Part shown: piece after piece, positions 1 through 9,281 of the stretch
Numbering within the stretch: the stretch's first letter is position 1
Layout of the letters: each line of letters opens with the position of its first letter
DNA from: Burkholderiales bacterium
GTDB taxonomy: Bacteria > Pseudomonadota > Gammaproteobacteria > Burkholderiales > SG8-41
Direction: 5' to 3'
Assembly: GCA_019744975.1 (NCBI GenBank)
Contig: JAIETP010000016.1
Location: 36,973-100,972 of the forward strand
DNA length: 64,000 nt
Program-made: the position numbers and the translations under genes
Notes under the pieces: generated by a model
Seen by the model: the letters and a program-made list of their open reading frames with translations, nothing else
What the model was told of the DNA's origin: nothing
Database searches by the model: none

Positions 1-1049
1 AAAACGACACCCTGATCCGCGCGCTGCTGCGGCTGCCCACGCCATACACGCCTGTCTGGGTCATGCGACAGGCCGGGCGTTACCTGCCGGAATACAACGC
101 GACGCGTAAACGCGCCGGCAGTTTTCTGGGGCTGGCCAAGAATCCCGATTTTGCAACCGAAGTCACGCTGCAGCCGCTGGCGCGCTTCAAGCTCGACGCA
201 GCCATCCTGTTCTCCGATATTCTGACCGTACCCGATGCGATGGGACTCGGCTTGTATTTCGCCGAGGGGGAGGGTCCGAAATTCGAACGCCCGCTGCGCG
301 ACGAATCGGCGATCCGCAAACTGGCCGTACCCGATCCGGCGACCAGCCTCGGTTATGTGCTGGATGCGGTGAAACAGATCCGCCGCGCACTTGATAATTC
401 CGTGCCGCTGATCGGTTTTTCCGGCAGCCCGTACACCCTTGCCTGTTACATGATCGAAGGCGGCGGCAGTGACGATTTCCGCACCATTAAAAGCATGCTT
501 TATGCACGACCCGATCTGCTGCACCACGTGCTCGACATCAATGCCCGTGCGGTAATCGCCTACCTGAACGCACAGATCGAGGCTGGTGCGCAGGCAGTCA
601 TGGTATTCGACACCTGGGGCGGCTCGTTGTCCGATGCCGCCTACCGCGAATTTTCGCTGGAGTATCTGCGCCGCGTGATGGCCGGCGTGCATCGTGAGTG
701 GGATGGACAAATCATCCCCAGCATCGTCTTTACCAAAGGCGGCGGCCTGTGGCTGGAGGACATCGCCGCCATCGGCTGCAATGCCGTGGGCCTCGACTGG
801 ACCGTCAATCTCGGCGCCGCCCGGCGCCGCATCGGCGACAAAGTGGCGCTGCAGGGCAATCTTGATCCGATGGTATTGTTCAGCAACCCTGCGGCCATCA
901 GCACCCAGGTCGATGCCGTGCTGCGCCAGTTCGGCAAGGGATCGGGGCATGTCTTCAACCTCGGTCATGGCATTTCGCAGTTCACCCCGCCGGAACATGT
1001 CGCCGCGCTGGTCGATGCCGTCCATGAGCTGAGCCGCCAGTATCACTGA
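1..1049 (+). CDS. hemE: Uroporphyrinogen decarboxylase, 5' end missing
   Basis: Cytoplasmic heme/tetrapyrrole biosynthesis enzyme that converts uroporphyrinogen III to coproporphyrinogen III by removing four acetate carboxyls. The frame is open from base 3 ([10 protein letters not shown]) through the internal Met at 63, so the true start lies a few codons outside the window; 348 residues are visible against about 354 for the family. Family signatures seen are [11 protein letters not shown] near the start, [13 protein letters not shown] with the substrate-binding Asp, [16 protein letters not shown], and FDTWGGSL. The gene is followed by a 321-base spacer before priA. Confidence 0.97.
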   Translation, partial: NDTLIRALLRLPTPYTPVWVMRQAGRYLPEYNATRKRAGSFLGLAKNPDFATEVTLQPLARFKLDAAILFSDILTVPDAMGLGLYFAEGEGPKFERPLRDESAIRKLAVPDPATSLGYVLDAVKQIRRALDNSVPLIGFSGSPYTLACYMIEGGGSDDFRTIKSMLYARPDLLHHVLDINARAVIAYLNAQIEAGAQAVMVFDTWGGSLSDAAYREFSLEYLRRVMAGVHREWDGQIIPSIVFTKGGGLWLEDIAAIGCNAVGLDWTVNLGAARRRIGDKVALQGNLDPMVLFSNPAAISTQVDAVLRQFGKGSGHVFNLGHGISQFTPPEHVAALVDAVHELSRQYH

Positions 1050-1370
1050 CGCCAGCGCCGGCATAAGACGCAAAAAGCTTATGCACAGCAAGGAGTTAGC
1101 GGATCATGGTTTTACCCCGGACCAGGCATTACCACCAGCAGAATTATATAAGTATTTGATTTTATTGATATTTTTATGAAGTTGCGGCTGTCGCGGCAGC
1201 GTGGCAAGGTCACGGGATCAAACAAATATTCCGCTTGGACAGATTTGATCAACAAGCTTATCCACAAGCCCGGATCCTGAAAAAACTCTGGCAGGCACAC
1301 AAGTTGGCGGCCTTTCCGATAATCCTGCTGAACTTCACGCGCTAACTTTTTCGCCTCTTTAATCCCCGCG
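1050..1370. other. Non-coding spacer hemE-priA with two DnaA-box matches and an AT-rich tract
   Basis: No convincing gene. The spacer has two perfect matches to the DnaA-box consensus TTATNCACA in the same orientation, TTATGCACA at 1079-1087 and TTATCCACA at 1258-1266, both preceded by AAGC. Between them, about 1140-1180, is a strongly AT-rich tract containing one copy of the dispersed AT-rich motif (1150-1177). It is either a secondary DnaA-binding region or chance; the main origin candidate is dnaA-dnaN. Confidence 0.5.
1150..1177 (+). repeat. Dispersed AT-rich motif, copy 1
   Basis: Begins AAGTATTTGATTTTA and continues TTGATATTTTTA. The first 15 bases are repeated exactly, inverted, at 20311-20325. 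Related copies lie near 15.2, 20.3, 32.75, 51.9 and 55.1 kb, all in intergenic spacers. Confidence 0.55.
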
Positions 1371-3548
1371 ATGAACCTGATCCGTGTTGCGCTCGATGTG
1401 CCGGTAGCGCGCCTGTTCGATTACCGCTGCGATGACCGCGCGGCGCAGATCGGCGCACGGGTACTGGTGCCCTTCGGCCGGCAAAAACTGATCGGTATCA
1501 TCGTCGCCAGGCCGGATACCAGCGAAGTGCCGGAAGCCAAACTCAAACGCGCCCTCTCCGTGCTGGATGCGGAACCGCTGCTCGGTCGCGCCGATCTGCG
1601 CCTGCTCGAATTCGCCGCCGATTATTACGTGCACCCGCTGGGTGCGGTGATCATGGCCACGGTACCGGCCGCACTGCGCCGTGTGCGCAGCCGCGAAGAG
1701 AAGCCGGCGGCCTATGCGCTGACCGCGGCAGGGGCTGCTGCCGATGTAGCAACATTGCCGCCACGCGCCCGCGCGCAACGCGAGCTGCTGGCGCTATTGC
1801 AGGACCATCCTGCCATCACACACAGCGCGATTGCGGCACTCGGCGCCGCGACACGCAAAGCCTTGCAGCTATTCATCACCCAAGGCTGGGTACAAACCAC
1901 CACGCTGCCGCAGGACAAAACGGCAGCGATGTCGATGCCAAGCGCGGGGCCGGCGCTGACTGCGGAACAAAATACTGCGACCAAGGCCATCACCGCCGCG
2001 CTGGGGACTTATCAACCCGTCCTGCTGTGGGGCATCACCGGCAGCGGCAAAACCGAGGTTTACCTGCATGCCATCGCCGCCGCCCTGGCCCGCGATGCCC
2101 AGGTGCTGCTGCTGGTGCCGGAAATTGCACTGACTCCGCAACTGGAATCACTGGTCATTGCGCGCTTCCCCGGCATTCCGGTGGCCACGCTGCACAGCGG
2201 CCTGGCTGATGGAGAACGCGCCACGCGCTGGCAGGACGCGCGCAACGGCCGGGCGCGCATCGTGCTCGGCACCCGATTGTCGGTATTCACGCCGCTGCCT
2301 GACCTCGGCCTGATTATCGTTGATGAAGAACATGACACTTCGTTCAAGCAAGGCGAAGGTTTCCGGTATTCGGCACGCGATCTGGCGGTGGTCCGCGCCC
2401 GGCACGCAGGCGTGCCGGTGGTGCTCGGTTCAGCGACCCCGGCACTGGAAACCTATCGCAACGCCGTTGACCACCGTTACCAGCTGCTGACCTTGCCGGA
2501 GCGTATCAATGCCCGGCCGCCGGTGATTAGCTGCATCGATCTGCGTCATGAAAAAACCACGGACGGCCTGTCCGCCCGGCTGATCGCGGCCATCGGCAAA
2601 CGCATGGATCGGAATGAACAAAGCATGGTGTTCATCAACCGTCGTGGGTATGCCCCGGTGCTGATGTGCGGCAGTTGCGGCTGGATGTCCGATTGCAAAC
2701 GCTGTTCAGCCAGGCTGGTGGTGCATTTGCGCGACCGCCGGCTGCGTTGCCACCACTGCGGCCACGACAGCGCCGTGCCCAGCGCCTGCCCGGACTGCGG
2801 CGATGCCGACCTGGCGCCGGTCGGGCAGGGCACGCAGCGCATTGAAGCCGCACTGACGAAACATTTTCCAAAAGCCCGCATCCTGCGCGTTGACCGTGAT
2901 ACCACAAGGCGCAAGGACGCCTGGCAGGACATGCGCAGCCGCGTCCGCGAGCGCACGGTCGACATCCTCGTCGGCACCCAGATCCTCGCCAAGGGCCATG
3001 ATTTCCCGCACCTGAATCTGGTCGGCGTGGTCAACGCCGACGGCATGCTCTACAGCAACGATTTTCGTGCCGCGGAACGGCTGTACGCCTTGCTGACCCA
3101 GGTCGCGGGCCGCGCCGGCCGCGGTGACCAGCAGGGTGAAGTGCTGGTGCAGACCGAGTTTGTCGACCATCCCTTGTATGCGGCGCTGCGCGATCAGGAT
3201 TTTGACGCTTATGCGCGCAACCTGCTCGCGGAACGGCGCCAGGCCGGATTCCCGCCTTATGTGCATCAGGCCCTGTTGCGCGCCGAAGCGCGTACCGTGG
3301 ATATTGCGTTGCAGTTTCTCGCACAGGCCGCCCGCAACGCCCGCCGCCTTAAACCGGCGGTGACGGTTTACGACCCGGTGCCCGCCAACATGATGCGCAA
3401 GTCCGGGCGCGAACGCGCACAACTGCTGGTGCAGTCACCTTCGCGCACCGATTTGCGCACATTCCTCAACGCCTGGCGTCCGTATCTGGCGGAGACCGCC
3501 AGCACCGCGGCGCGCTGGTCACTGGATGTGGATCCAGCGGAGTTCTGA
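1371..3548 (+). CDS. priA: Primosomal protein N' (PriA), replication-restart helicase
   Basis: 3'-5' superfamily 2 helicase that recognises stalled or collapsed forks and reloads the replisome. The 725-residue length is normal. The N-terminal DNA-binding domain begins LIRVALDVPVARLFDY. Walker A is GITGSGKT at residues 221-228 and the DEEH box is at 318-321. A zinc-binding module of paired cysteines follows around residues 425-475 (CGSCGW, CKRCSA, CHHCG, CPDCG), then helicase motifs including GTQILAKGHDFP and LLTQVAGRAGRG. Start ATG at 1371. It is separated from argS by 134 bases on the same strand. Confidence 0.97.
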   Translation: MNLIRVALDVPVARLFDYRCDDRAAQIGARVLVPFGRQKLIGIIVARPDTSEVPEAKLKRALSVLDAEPLLGRADLRLLEFAADYYVHPLGAVIMATVPAALRRVRSREEKPAAYALTAAGAAADVATLPPRARAQRELLALLQDHPAITHSAIAALGAATRKALQLFITQGWVQTTTLPQDKTAAMSMPSAGPALTAEQNTATKAITAALGTYQPVLLWGITGSGKTEVYLHAIAAALARDAQVLLLVPEIALTPQLESLVIARFPGIPVATLHSGLADGERATRWQDARNGRARIVLGTRLSVFTPLPDLGLIIVDEEHDTSFKQGEGFRYSARDLAVVRARHAGVPVVLGSATPALETYRNAVDHRYQLLTLPERINARPPVISCIDLRHEKTTDGLSARLIAAIGKRMDRNEQSMVFINRRGYAPVLMCGSCGWMSDCKRCSARLVVHLRDRRLRCHHCGHDSAVPSACPDCGDADLAPVGQGTQRIEAALTKHFPKARILRVDRDTTRRKDAWQDMRSRVRERTVDILVGTQILAKGHDFPHLNLVGVVNADGMLYSNDFRAAERLYALLTQVAGRAGRGDQQGEVLVQTEFVDHPLYAALRDQDFDAYARNLLAERRQAGFPPYVHQALLRAEARTVDIALQFLAQAARNARRLKPAVTVYDPVPANMMRKSGRERAQLLVQSPSRTDLRTFLNAWRPYLAETASTAARWSLDVDPAEF

Positions 3549-3682
3549 GCCGGCGGAAACGGGGCATCCCACAGGGACGCCATGTTAGAATTCGGCACTT
3601 TTTAGCAGACAAAAATCCATCGTAATACTCCACCGGGTGATACTCCGCCACCGGTTGTTTTACGCGATTCCACCCTTCCGAA

Positions 3683-5425
3683 ATGACCACCACCTCCACC
3701 GACGCCAGAACCCTGCTCGCCGGCCTGCTCCGGCAGGCCTTGGTGCAGGTGGTGCCTGCCGGCACCACTGCCGGCATTGTGCTCGACCGGCCCAAACTCG
3801 CGCAGCACGGCGACTTCGCCTGCAATATCGCGCTGCAACTGGCGAAAGAACTGCGTGGCAATCCACGCGCCATCGCCCAGCAGCTGGTCGCCGCGCTGCC
3901 GGCATCGCCGGACGTGGAAAAAACCGAAATCGCCGGTGCAGGGTTCATCAACCTGTTCCTGACGCAATCGTACAAACAGCGGGTGGTCGGGCGCATTCTC
4001 GGTGCAGGCGAAAATTACGGCACCAGCACTTTCGGTCAGCGTAAAAAAACCCAGATCGAATTTGTGTCCGCCAATCCCACCGGGCCGCTGCATGTCGGTC
4101 ATGGCCGCGGTGCTGCATACGGCGCCAGCGTAGCCACCATACTGACTGCTGCGGGATTCGATGTCTCGCGTGAATATTATGTCAACGACGCCGGCCGCCA
4201 GATGGACATTCTGGCGCTGTCGACCTGGCTGCGTTATCTGCAACTGGGCGGCGAAACCGTCAGTTTTCCGCCGAATGCCTACCAGGGTGATTATGTACGC
4301 GCGATGGCGGCAGAGCTGCACACAGCAGACGGCGCGCGTTATCTCAAACACTGGTCAGACGCCGCAGCCGGCGTCAGCGACGTCGCCACTGATCCGGAAA
4401 AACACCTCGACGACCTGATCAACAACGCCAAAAACCTGCTCGGCGCGGACTATGAGCGCGTGCACCGTCATGCGCTGCAACAGCAGTTGGCCGATTGCAA
4501 AAACGATCTGGAAGAATTCGGTGTCACCTTTGACCAGTGGTTTTCCGAACGCTCGCTGTACACCTCCGGCCAAGTCGAACGCGCGGTGCAGGAACTGGCG
4601 AAGCGTGGCCATCTCTATGTGAAAAATGGCGCCAAGTGGTTCCGCTCCACCGACTTCGGTGATGAAAAAGATCGTGTGGTACAACGCGAAAACGGCCAGT
4701 ACACCTATTTCGCCAGCGACATCGCCTATCACCTGGAAAAATTCGGCCGCGGCTTCGACGTGGTCATCGACGTCTGGGGTGCCGACCACCACGGTTATAT
4801 CCCGAGGGTAAAGGGCGCCTTGCAGGCGCTGGGCATGGAAGCGACACGGCTGAATGTGGCGCTGGTGCAGTTCGCCGTGCTCTACCGCGACGGCCAGAAA
4901 GTTTCGATGTCGACGCGCTCCGGCGAATTCGTCACGCTGCGCGAACTGCGCCACGAAGTCGGCAACGATGCCGCGCGGTTTTTCTATGTGCTGCGCAAAA
5001 GTGACCAGCACCTTGATTTCGACCTCGATCTCGCCAAGGCGCAGAGCAACGACAACCCCGTTTATTACATCCAGTACGCACACGCCCGGGTCTGCAGCGT
5101 GCTTGAACAATGGGGCGGCGATGCCGCGGCCCTGCATGATGCCGACGTCACGCCCCTGACCTCGACCCACGAAGCGGGGTTGCTGAAAAACCTGATGGAG
5201 TATCCGGACATCATCGAAAGCGCGGCGCGCGAACTGGCGCCGCACATGGTGGCCTTCTACCTGAAAGACCTCGCCAGTGAATTCCACAGCTACTACAATG
5301 CCGAGCGTTTTCTGGTTGAGGACGCGGCCCTGACCCGCGCCCGGCTGGCGCTGGCGCTGGCGGTACGGCAGGTATTGCGCAACGGTCTCGCCCTGCTGGG
5401 TGTAGGCGCCCCTGAAAAAATGTAA
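3683..5425 (+). CDS. argS: Arginyl-tRNA synthetase
   Basis: Class I aminoacyl-tRNA synthetase charging tRNA-Arg with arginine. It has 580 residues. The N-terminal tRNA-recognition domain is followed by the HIGH-type signature in ANPTGPLHVGHGRGAAYG (HVGH at 137-140), and the KMSKS-equivalent loop is KVSMSTRSGEF. The C-terminal anticodon-binding helical domain ends ALLGVGAPEKM. The next gene starts 9 bases downstream, so argS and the SPOR protein probably share a transcript. Confidence 0.97.
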   Translation: MTTTSTDARTLLAGLLRQALVQVVPAGTTAGIVLDRPKLAQHGDFACNIALQLAKELRGNPRAIAQQLVAALPASPDVEKTEIAGAGFINLFLTQSYKQRVVGRILGAGENYGTSTFGQRKKTQIEFVSANPTGPLHVGHGRGAAYGASVATILTAAGFDVSREYYVNDAGRQMDILALSTWLRYLQLGGETVSFPPNAYQGDYVRAMAAELHTADGARYLKHWSDAAAGVSDVATDPEKHLDDLINNAKNLLGADYERVHRHALQQQLADCKNDLEEFGVTFDQWFSERSLYTSGQVERAVQELAKRGHLYVKNGAKWFRSTDFGDEKDRVVQRENGQYTYFASDIAYHLEKFGRGFDVVIDVWGADHHGYIPRVKGALQALGMEATRLNVALVQFAVLYRDGQKVSMSTRSGEFVTLRELRHEVGNDAARFFYVLRKSDQHLDFDLDLAKAQSNDNPVYYIQYAHARVCSVLEQWGGDAAALHDADVTPLTSTHEAGLLKNLMEYPDIIESAARELAPHMVAFYLKDLASEFHSYYNAERFLVEDAALTRARLALALAVRQVLRNGLALLGVGAPEKM

Positions 5426-5434
5426 GATTACCCA

Positions 5435-6013
5435 GTGAGCCGGGACTACAAAGGCAGTGAACGCAAGGGCAGCTCCCGCAGCAGCGGGGGCTCGCTGTTC
5501 ATCGGCATCCTGATCGGGCTGGTACTGGGGCTGGGCATCGCACTGGGCGTCGCCTGGTATATCAACAAAATGCCCAATCCCTTCCCGCAAAAAGCGACGA
5601 CGACGAAATCCGACCCTGCCAAACCCGCGGAACCCGCAAAAGCACCGGAAAAAGGCGGCAAACCCGCCGTAGAAGCCAAACCGCGCTTTGATTTCTACAA
5701 GATTCTGCCCGGTGTTGAAGAACCTGCCACCGACCAGCAGTTGCGCGATGCCAAAGGCACGACCAGGGAATCCTTCTACCTGCAGGCCGGTGCCTTCCAG
5801 AACGCGCCTGATGCCGACAATCTGAAGGCCAGACTGGCGCTGCTCGGCATGCAGGCCTCGATCCAGACCACGACCCTGCCCGACCGCGGGGTCTGGCACC
5901 GCGTGCGTATCGGTCCTTACGGCAACGTCGAGGAACTGAACCGCACCCGCGACACTCTGAAGAAAAACGGCATCGACACCACGCTGATCAAAGTGCGCGA
6001 CGCCGACAAATAA
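5435..6013 (+). CDS. SPOR-domain protein (FtsN-like, single-pass inner membrane)
   Basis: 192 residues from a GTG start. A basic cytoplasmic head (SRDYKGSERKGSSRSSGG) is followed by one membrane helix at about 20-44 (LFIGILIGLVLGLGIALGVA), a Lys/Pro/Ala-rich periplasmic linker, and a C-terminal SPOR domain (about 112-190; YLQAGAFQNAPDADNLKARL, VWHRVRIGPYG). SPOR domains bind denuded septal peptidoglycan, so a role in cell division or envelope remodelling is likely. The argS-SPOR-dsbA order is typical of betaproteobacteria. It is shorter than enterobacterial FtsN, so I do not assign ftsN. Confidence 0.88.
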   Translation: MSRDYKGSERKGSSRSSGGSLFIGILIGLVLGLGIALGVAWYINKMPNPFPQKATTTKSDPAKPAEPAKAPEKGGKPAVEAKPRFDFYKILPGVEEPATDQQLRDAKGTTRESFYLQAGAFQNAPDADNLKARLALLGMQASIQTTTLPDRGVWHRVRIGPYGNVEELNRTRDTLKKNGIDTTLIKVRDADK

Positions 6014-6085
6014 CGCCGTTTACTGCGCCATTTACTACGCTGCTTACTGTGCCGCTTACTGTGCCGTTTACTGCGCCGTTTACTG
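6014..6085 (+). repeat. Six-unit 12 bp tandem repeat
   Basis: Six adjacent 12-base units directly after the stop of the SPOR gene: CGCCGTTTACTG (6014 and 6074), CGCCATTTACTA (6026), CGCTGCTTACTG (6038), TGCCGCTTACTG (6050) and TGCCGTTTACTG (6062). The first and last units are identical. The array ends 25 bases before the dsbA start and forms most of that spacer. Confidence 0.9.
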
Positions 6086-6110
6086 AATAATGCCGTTCAC
6101 AGGAGTCTTC

Positions 6111-6773
6111 ATGCAATCACCCCGTTTTTTCCGCCGCATGCTGCTGGCCGTCGGCCTCAGCCTGTGTTTCGCCACCGCCCATGCCCAGCTGACCGCCGGC
6201 AAGGACTACTCAGTGGTGAAACCGCCGCAACCCACGGAAAGCGGCAACAAAATCGAAGTGCTGGAGTTTTTCTGGTACGGCTGCCCGCATTGCAACAACC
6301 TGCAGCCGTCGCTGGAGGCCTGGCTCAAACGCAAACCGGCCGATGTCGAATTCAAGCGCGTACCCGCGGTATTCCAGGATTCGTGGATTCCGCTGACCAA
6401 GGCCTACTACACCATTGAAACCATGGGCCTGATCGACAAGCTGCACCAGGAGATGTTCGCCACGCTGCACAAACAGCGCGCGCCGCTGATCGATGCCAAT
6501 GCGATTTTCGACTGGGCGGCGACCAAGGGTGTGGATCGCAAAAAATTCGCCGATGTTTACAACTCCTTCGGCATCAACGGACGCACCCAGCGCTCGATCG
6601 AGTTGACCCGCAAATATGACATCCCCGGCACGCCGGCGGTGGTCATCGATGGCCAGTATCTGACTGCGCCTTCGCGGACGCTGAAAGCCGACCGCAGTGT
6701 CGACTACGAGCGCTTTTTCCAGGTTGTTGACGGCCTGATTGCCGAGGCACGTAAAAACAAAGGGGCAAAATAA
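6111..6773 (+). CDS. dsbA: Thiol:disulfide interchange protein, DsbA family (first of tandem pair)
   Basis: Periplasmic dithiol oxidase that introduces disulfides into secreted proteins. The ATG at 6111 is chosen over an in-frame ATG at 6090 because AGGAG (6101-6105) sits 5 bases upstream and the protein then opens with a clean signal peptide (MQSPRFFRRMLLAVGLSLCF, cleavage after AHA at 25). 220 residues. The thioredoxin-fold active site is CPHC at 58-61 in FFWYGCPHCNNLQ, and the cis-proline loop is PGTPAVVIDG. The second copy starts 2 bases after the stop. Confidence 0.93.
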   Translation: MQSPRFFRRMLLAVGLSLCFATAHAQLTAGKDYSVVKPPQPTESGNKIEVLEFFWYGCPHCNNLQPSLEAWLKRKPADVEFKRVPAVFQDSWIPLTKAYYTIETMGLIDKLHQEMFATLHKQRAPLIDANAIFDWAATKGVDRKKFADVYNSFGINGRTQRSIELTRKYDIPGTPAVVIDGQYLTAPSRTLKADRSVDYERFFQVVDGLIAEARKNKGAK

Positions 6774-6775
6774 GC

Positions 6776-7438
6776 ATGCCACGGGCGCCGGCGAATCTGA
6801 TTGGCTGCGCGCTTGTCGTGCTGTTTTTTTTCACCGGCACGGTTGTGGCGCAGCAGCCTGCATCAAAACAGCCAATCCGCGCTGAAATCGAATACCGGAT
6901 CATCAAGCCGCAGCCGGTCAGCGTGGCAAACGGCATCGAAGTCATCGATTTTTTCTGGTACGGCTGCCCGCATTGCCACAACCTGCAACCGGCGCTGGAA
7001 CGCTGGATCAGCCGTAAACCCGCCGACGTCACCGTGCGCCGCATTCCCGCGATATTGCGTGACAGCTGGGCACCGCATGCGCGCATCTATTACACGCTGG
7101 AAGCACTGGGCGAAGTGGAGCGCCTTCATCAGCGCGTCTATCACGGCTATCACGTGGATGAACTGTCCATGAGCAAACCCGAGGTGATGTCCGAGTGGGC
7201 GGTGCGCAACGGCATCACCCGCGAACGCTGGGATGAGGCCTACAATTCACCGGCAGTACAGCGCAAAGTGGAAGAGGCCGCCAGATTGAGCAGGGCTTAC
7301 AGCATCGCCGGTACGCCCTCGCTGGTGGTCAATGGCCGCTACCTGACTTCCGGCAGCATGGGCGAGTCGCTGAACAGCACCGTGCTGATACTCGATGGAC
7401 TGGTGCAGAAAGTACGCAGCGAAGCGGCCTTGCGCTGA
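6776..7438 (+). CDS. Second DsbA-family thiol:disulfide oxidoreductase
   Basis: 220 residues, paralogous to the preceding protein along its whole length. It has a signal peptide (hydrophobic LIGCALVVLFFFTGTVVA, cleavage near residue 25), active site CPHC at 64-67 in FFWYGCPHCHNLQP, and cis-Pro loop AGTPSLVV. It is translationally coupled to dsbA (2-base gap). The two differ strongly in the helical insert, so this copy may serve a different substrate set; that is inference. It converges with glmS, 12 bases away. Confidence 0.9.
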   Translation: MPRAPANLIGCALVVLFFFTGTVVAQQPASKQPIRAEIEYRIIKPQPVSVANGIEVIDFFWYGCPHCHNLQPALERWISRKPADVTVRRIPAILRDSWAPHARIYYTLEALGEVERLHQRVYHGYHVDELSMSKPEVMSEWAVRNGITRERWDEAYNSPAVQRKVEEAARLSRAYSIAGTPSLVVNGRYLTSGSMGESLNSTVLILDGLVQKVRSEAALR

Positions 7439-7450
7439 CGCGGCCGGCTT

Positions 7451-9277
7451 TTACTCGACGGTCACGGACTTCGCGAGATTGCGCGGCTTGTCGACGTCGG
7501 TACCACGACGCAGCGCCGTGTGATAGGCCAGCAGTTGCAGCGGCACCGTATGCAGGATCGGTGACAGCAGGCCGGCATGGCCGGGCATCGAAATCACCCG
7601 CACTCCGTCGCTTTCGGCGATACGCGTGTCCTGGTCGGCAAGAACGTACAACTCACCGCCGCGCGCACGCACTTCCTGCAGGTTGGATTTGAGTTTTTCC
7701 AGCAACACATCGCGGGGAGCGACCGCCACCACCGGCATGTTGCGGTCGACGAGCGCCAACGGCCCATGTTTGAGTTCGCCGGCAGCGTAGGCCTCGGCAT
7801 GGATGTAGGTGATTTCCTTCATCTTCAGCGCGCCTTCCATCGCAATCGGGTAATGGATGCCGCGGCCGAGGAACAGCATGTGTTCCTTGCCGGCAAAAAC
7901 TTTCGCCCACTCCACAATCGCCGGCTCAATCTGCAGTACGTCGCTTAATGCCGCCGGCAGATGGCGCAGCGCATGCAGCAATTCCGCTTCACGTTCCGCA
8001 CTCAGCCTTCCGCGCTGTTTCGCCAGCGCCACGGTCAGCAGTACCAGCGCGGCCAACTGAGTGGTAAAAGCCTTGGTCGATGCCACGCCGATTTCGGGAC
8101 CGGCGCGGGTCAGGAAACGCAATTCGGATGCGCGCACCAGCGCCGATTCCGGCGCATTGCAGATTGCCAGGCTGTAACGATGACCGCGCGCTTTTGCGTA
8201 CTGCAATGCCGCCAGCGTGTCCGCGGTTTCCCCGGACTGCGAGATGGTCACCACCAGCGTATCCGGATCGTTCACCGGCTCGCGATAACGATATTCGCTG
8301 GCGATCTCGACATTGCAGGGCAATCCGGCGACGGCTTCGATCCAGTAACGGGCGACCATGCCGGCGTGATAACTGGTGCCACAGGCGAGTATCGTTAAGC
8401 CATTGATTTTATTGAATATTTTATCTGCGTTTGCGCCAAAGAGCTGCGCCACCACAGCACGCGCACTGGTCACCATTTCCAGTGTGTTCGCCACCGCCAT
8501 CGGCTGCTCGAAGATTTCTTTCTGCATGTAATGCTGGTACGGGCCAAGCTCCACCGCAGCCGCCGTCAACGCTGTGGTCTGCTCCCTGCGCGCAGCAGCC
8601 TTGCCGGCGCCATCAAAAATGCGCACGTGCTCACGGGTCAGTTCCGCGCAATCACCTTCTTCCAGATAGACCACACGCTGCGTGACCTGTACCAGCGCCG
8701 AGGCATCCGAGGCCGCGAAATTTTCGCCCTTTCCCAGCCCGAGCAATAATGGCGCGCCCATGCGCGCCACCACCAGTCGTCCCGGATCGGTTTCGTTGAC
8801 CACCGCAACCGCGTATGCACCAACCAGTTCGCCGACACTGCGCTGGACCGCGGCCAGCAAATCACCCGTTTGCCGCAGATGCAGATTCACCAGATGGGCA
8901 ATGACTTCGGTGTCGGTATCCGACACGAATTGATAACCGAGGCCGCGCAGTTTCTCGCGCAGCTCATCGTGATTTTCGATGATGCCGTTGTGCACCACCG
9001 AAATACCGCCTGAAACATGCGGGTGGGCATTTTTTTCCGATGGGGCGCCGTGGGTCGCCCAGCGGGTATGCGCGATGCCGATGTCGCCCGCGACATGGTC
9101 CTGTTGCGCCATGCGCTCCAGCGCCGCGACGCGCCCGGTACTGCGTATGCGTCGCAGTTCACCGTTGATCACGGCAATGCCCGCCGAATCATAACCGCGA
9201 TATTCCAGCCGCTTCAGGCCTTCGATCAGGATGGGCACCACATCGCGCGCCGCGATGGCGCCGACGATTCCGCACAT
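7451..9277 (-). CDS. glmS: Glutamine--fructose-6-phosphate aminotransferase (isomerizing)
   Basis: Makes glucosamine-6-phosphate from fructose-6-phosphate and glutamine, the first committed step to UDP-GlcNAc for peptidoglycan and LPS. 608 residues. The N-terminal Ntn glutaminase domain starts MCGIVGAI with the nucleophile Cys2, with HTRWATHG downstream. Two SIS sugar-isomerase domains follow ([32 protein letters not shown]), and the usual C-terminus is LAKSVTVE. It lies 4 bases downstream of glmU, so the two consecutive steps of UDP-GlcNAc synthesis are co-transcribed. Confidence 0.98.
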   Translation of the reverse strand: MCGIVGAIAARDVVPILIEGLKRLEYRGYDSAGIAVINGELRRIRSTGRVAALERMAQQDHVAGDIGIAHTRWATHGAPSEKNAHPHVSGGISVVHNGIIENHDELREKLRGLGYQFVSDTDTEVIAHLVNLHLRQTGDLLAAVQRSVGELVGAYAVAVVNETDPGRLVVARMGAPLLLGLGKGENFAASDASALVQVTQRVVYLEEGDCAELTREHVRIFDGAGKAAARREQTTALTAAAVELGPYQHYMQKEIFEQPMAVANTLEMVTSARAVVAQLFGANADKIFNKINGLTILACGTSYHAGMVARYWIEAVAGLPCNVEIASEYRYREPVNDPDTLVVTISQSGETADTLAALQYAKARGHRYSLAICNAPESALVRASELRFLTRAGPEIGVASTKAFTTQLAALVLLTVALAKQRGRLSAEREAELLHALRHLPAALSDVLQIEPAIVEWAKVFAGKEHMLFLGRGIHYPIAMEGALKMKEITYIHAEAYAAGELKHGPLALVDRNMPVVAVAPRDVLLEKLKSNLQEVRARGGELYVLADQDTRIAESDGVRVISMPGHAGLLSPILHTVPLQLLAYHTALRRGTDVDKPRNLAKSVTVE

Positions 9278-9281
9278 ACGG

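Noticed and set aside
4355..5899. Long minus-strand ORF (514 codons)
   Set aside because: Lies antisense to argS and the SPOR gene, both of which have clear family motifs; its translation is low-complexity Gly/Val/Arg-rich shadow sequence.
8400..8425. AT-rich stretch resembling the dispersed motif inside glmS
   Set aside because: It encodes conserved GlmS residues ([11 protein letters not shown]), so the similarity is probably coding coincidence.
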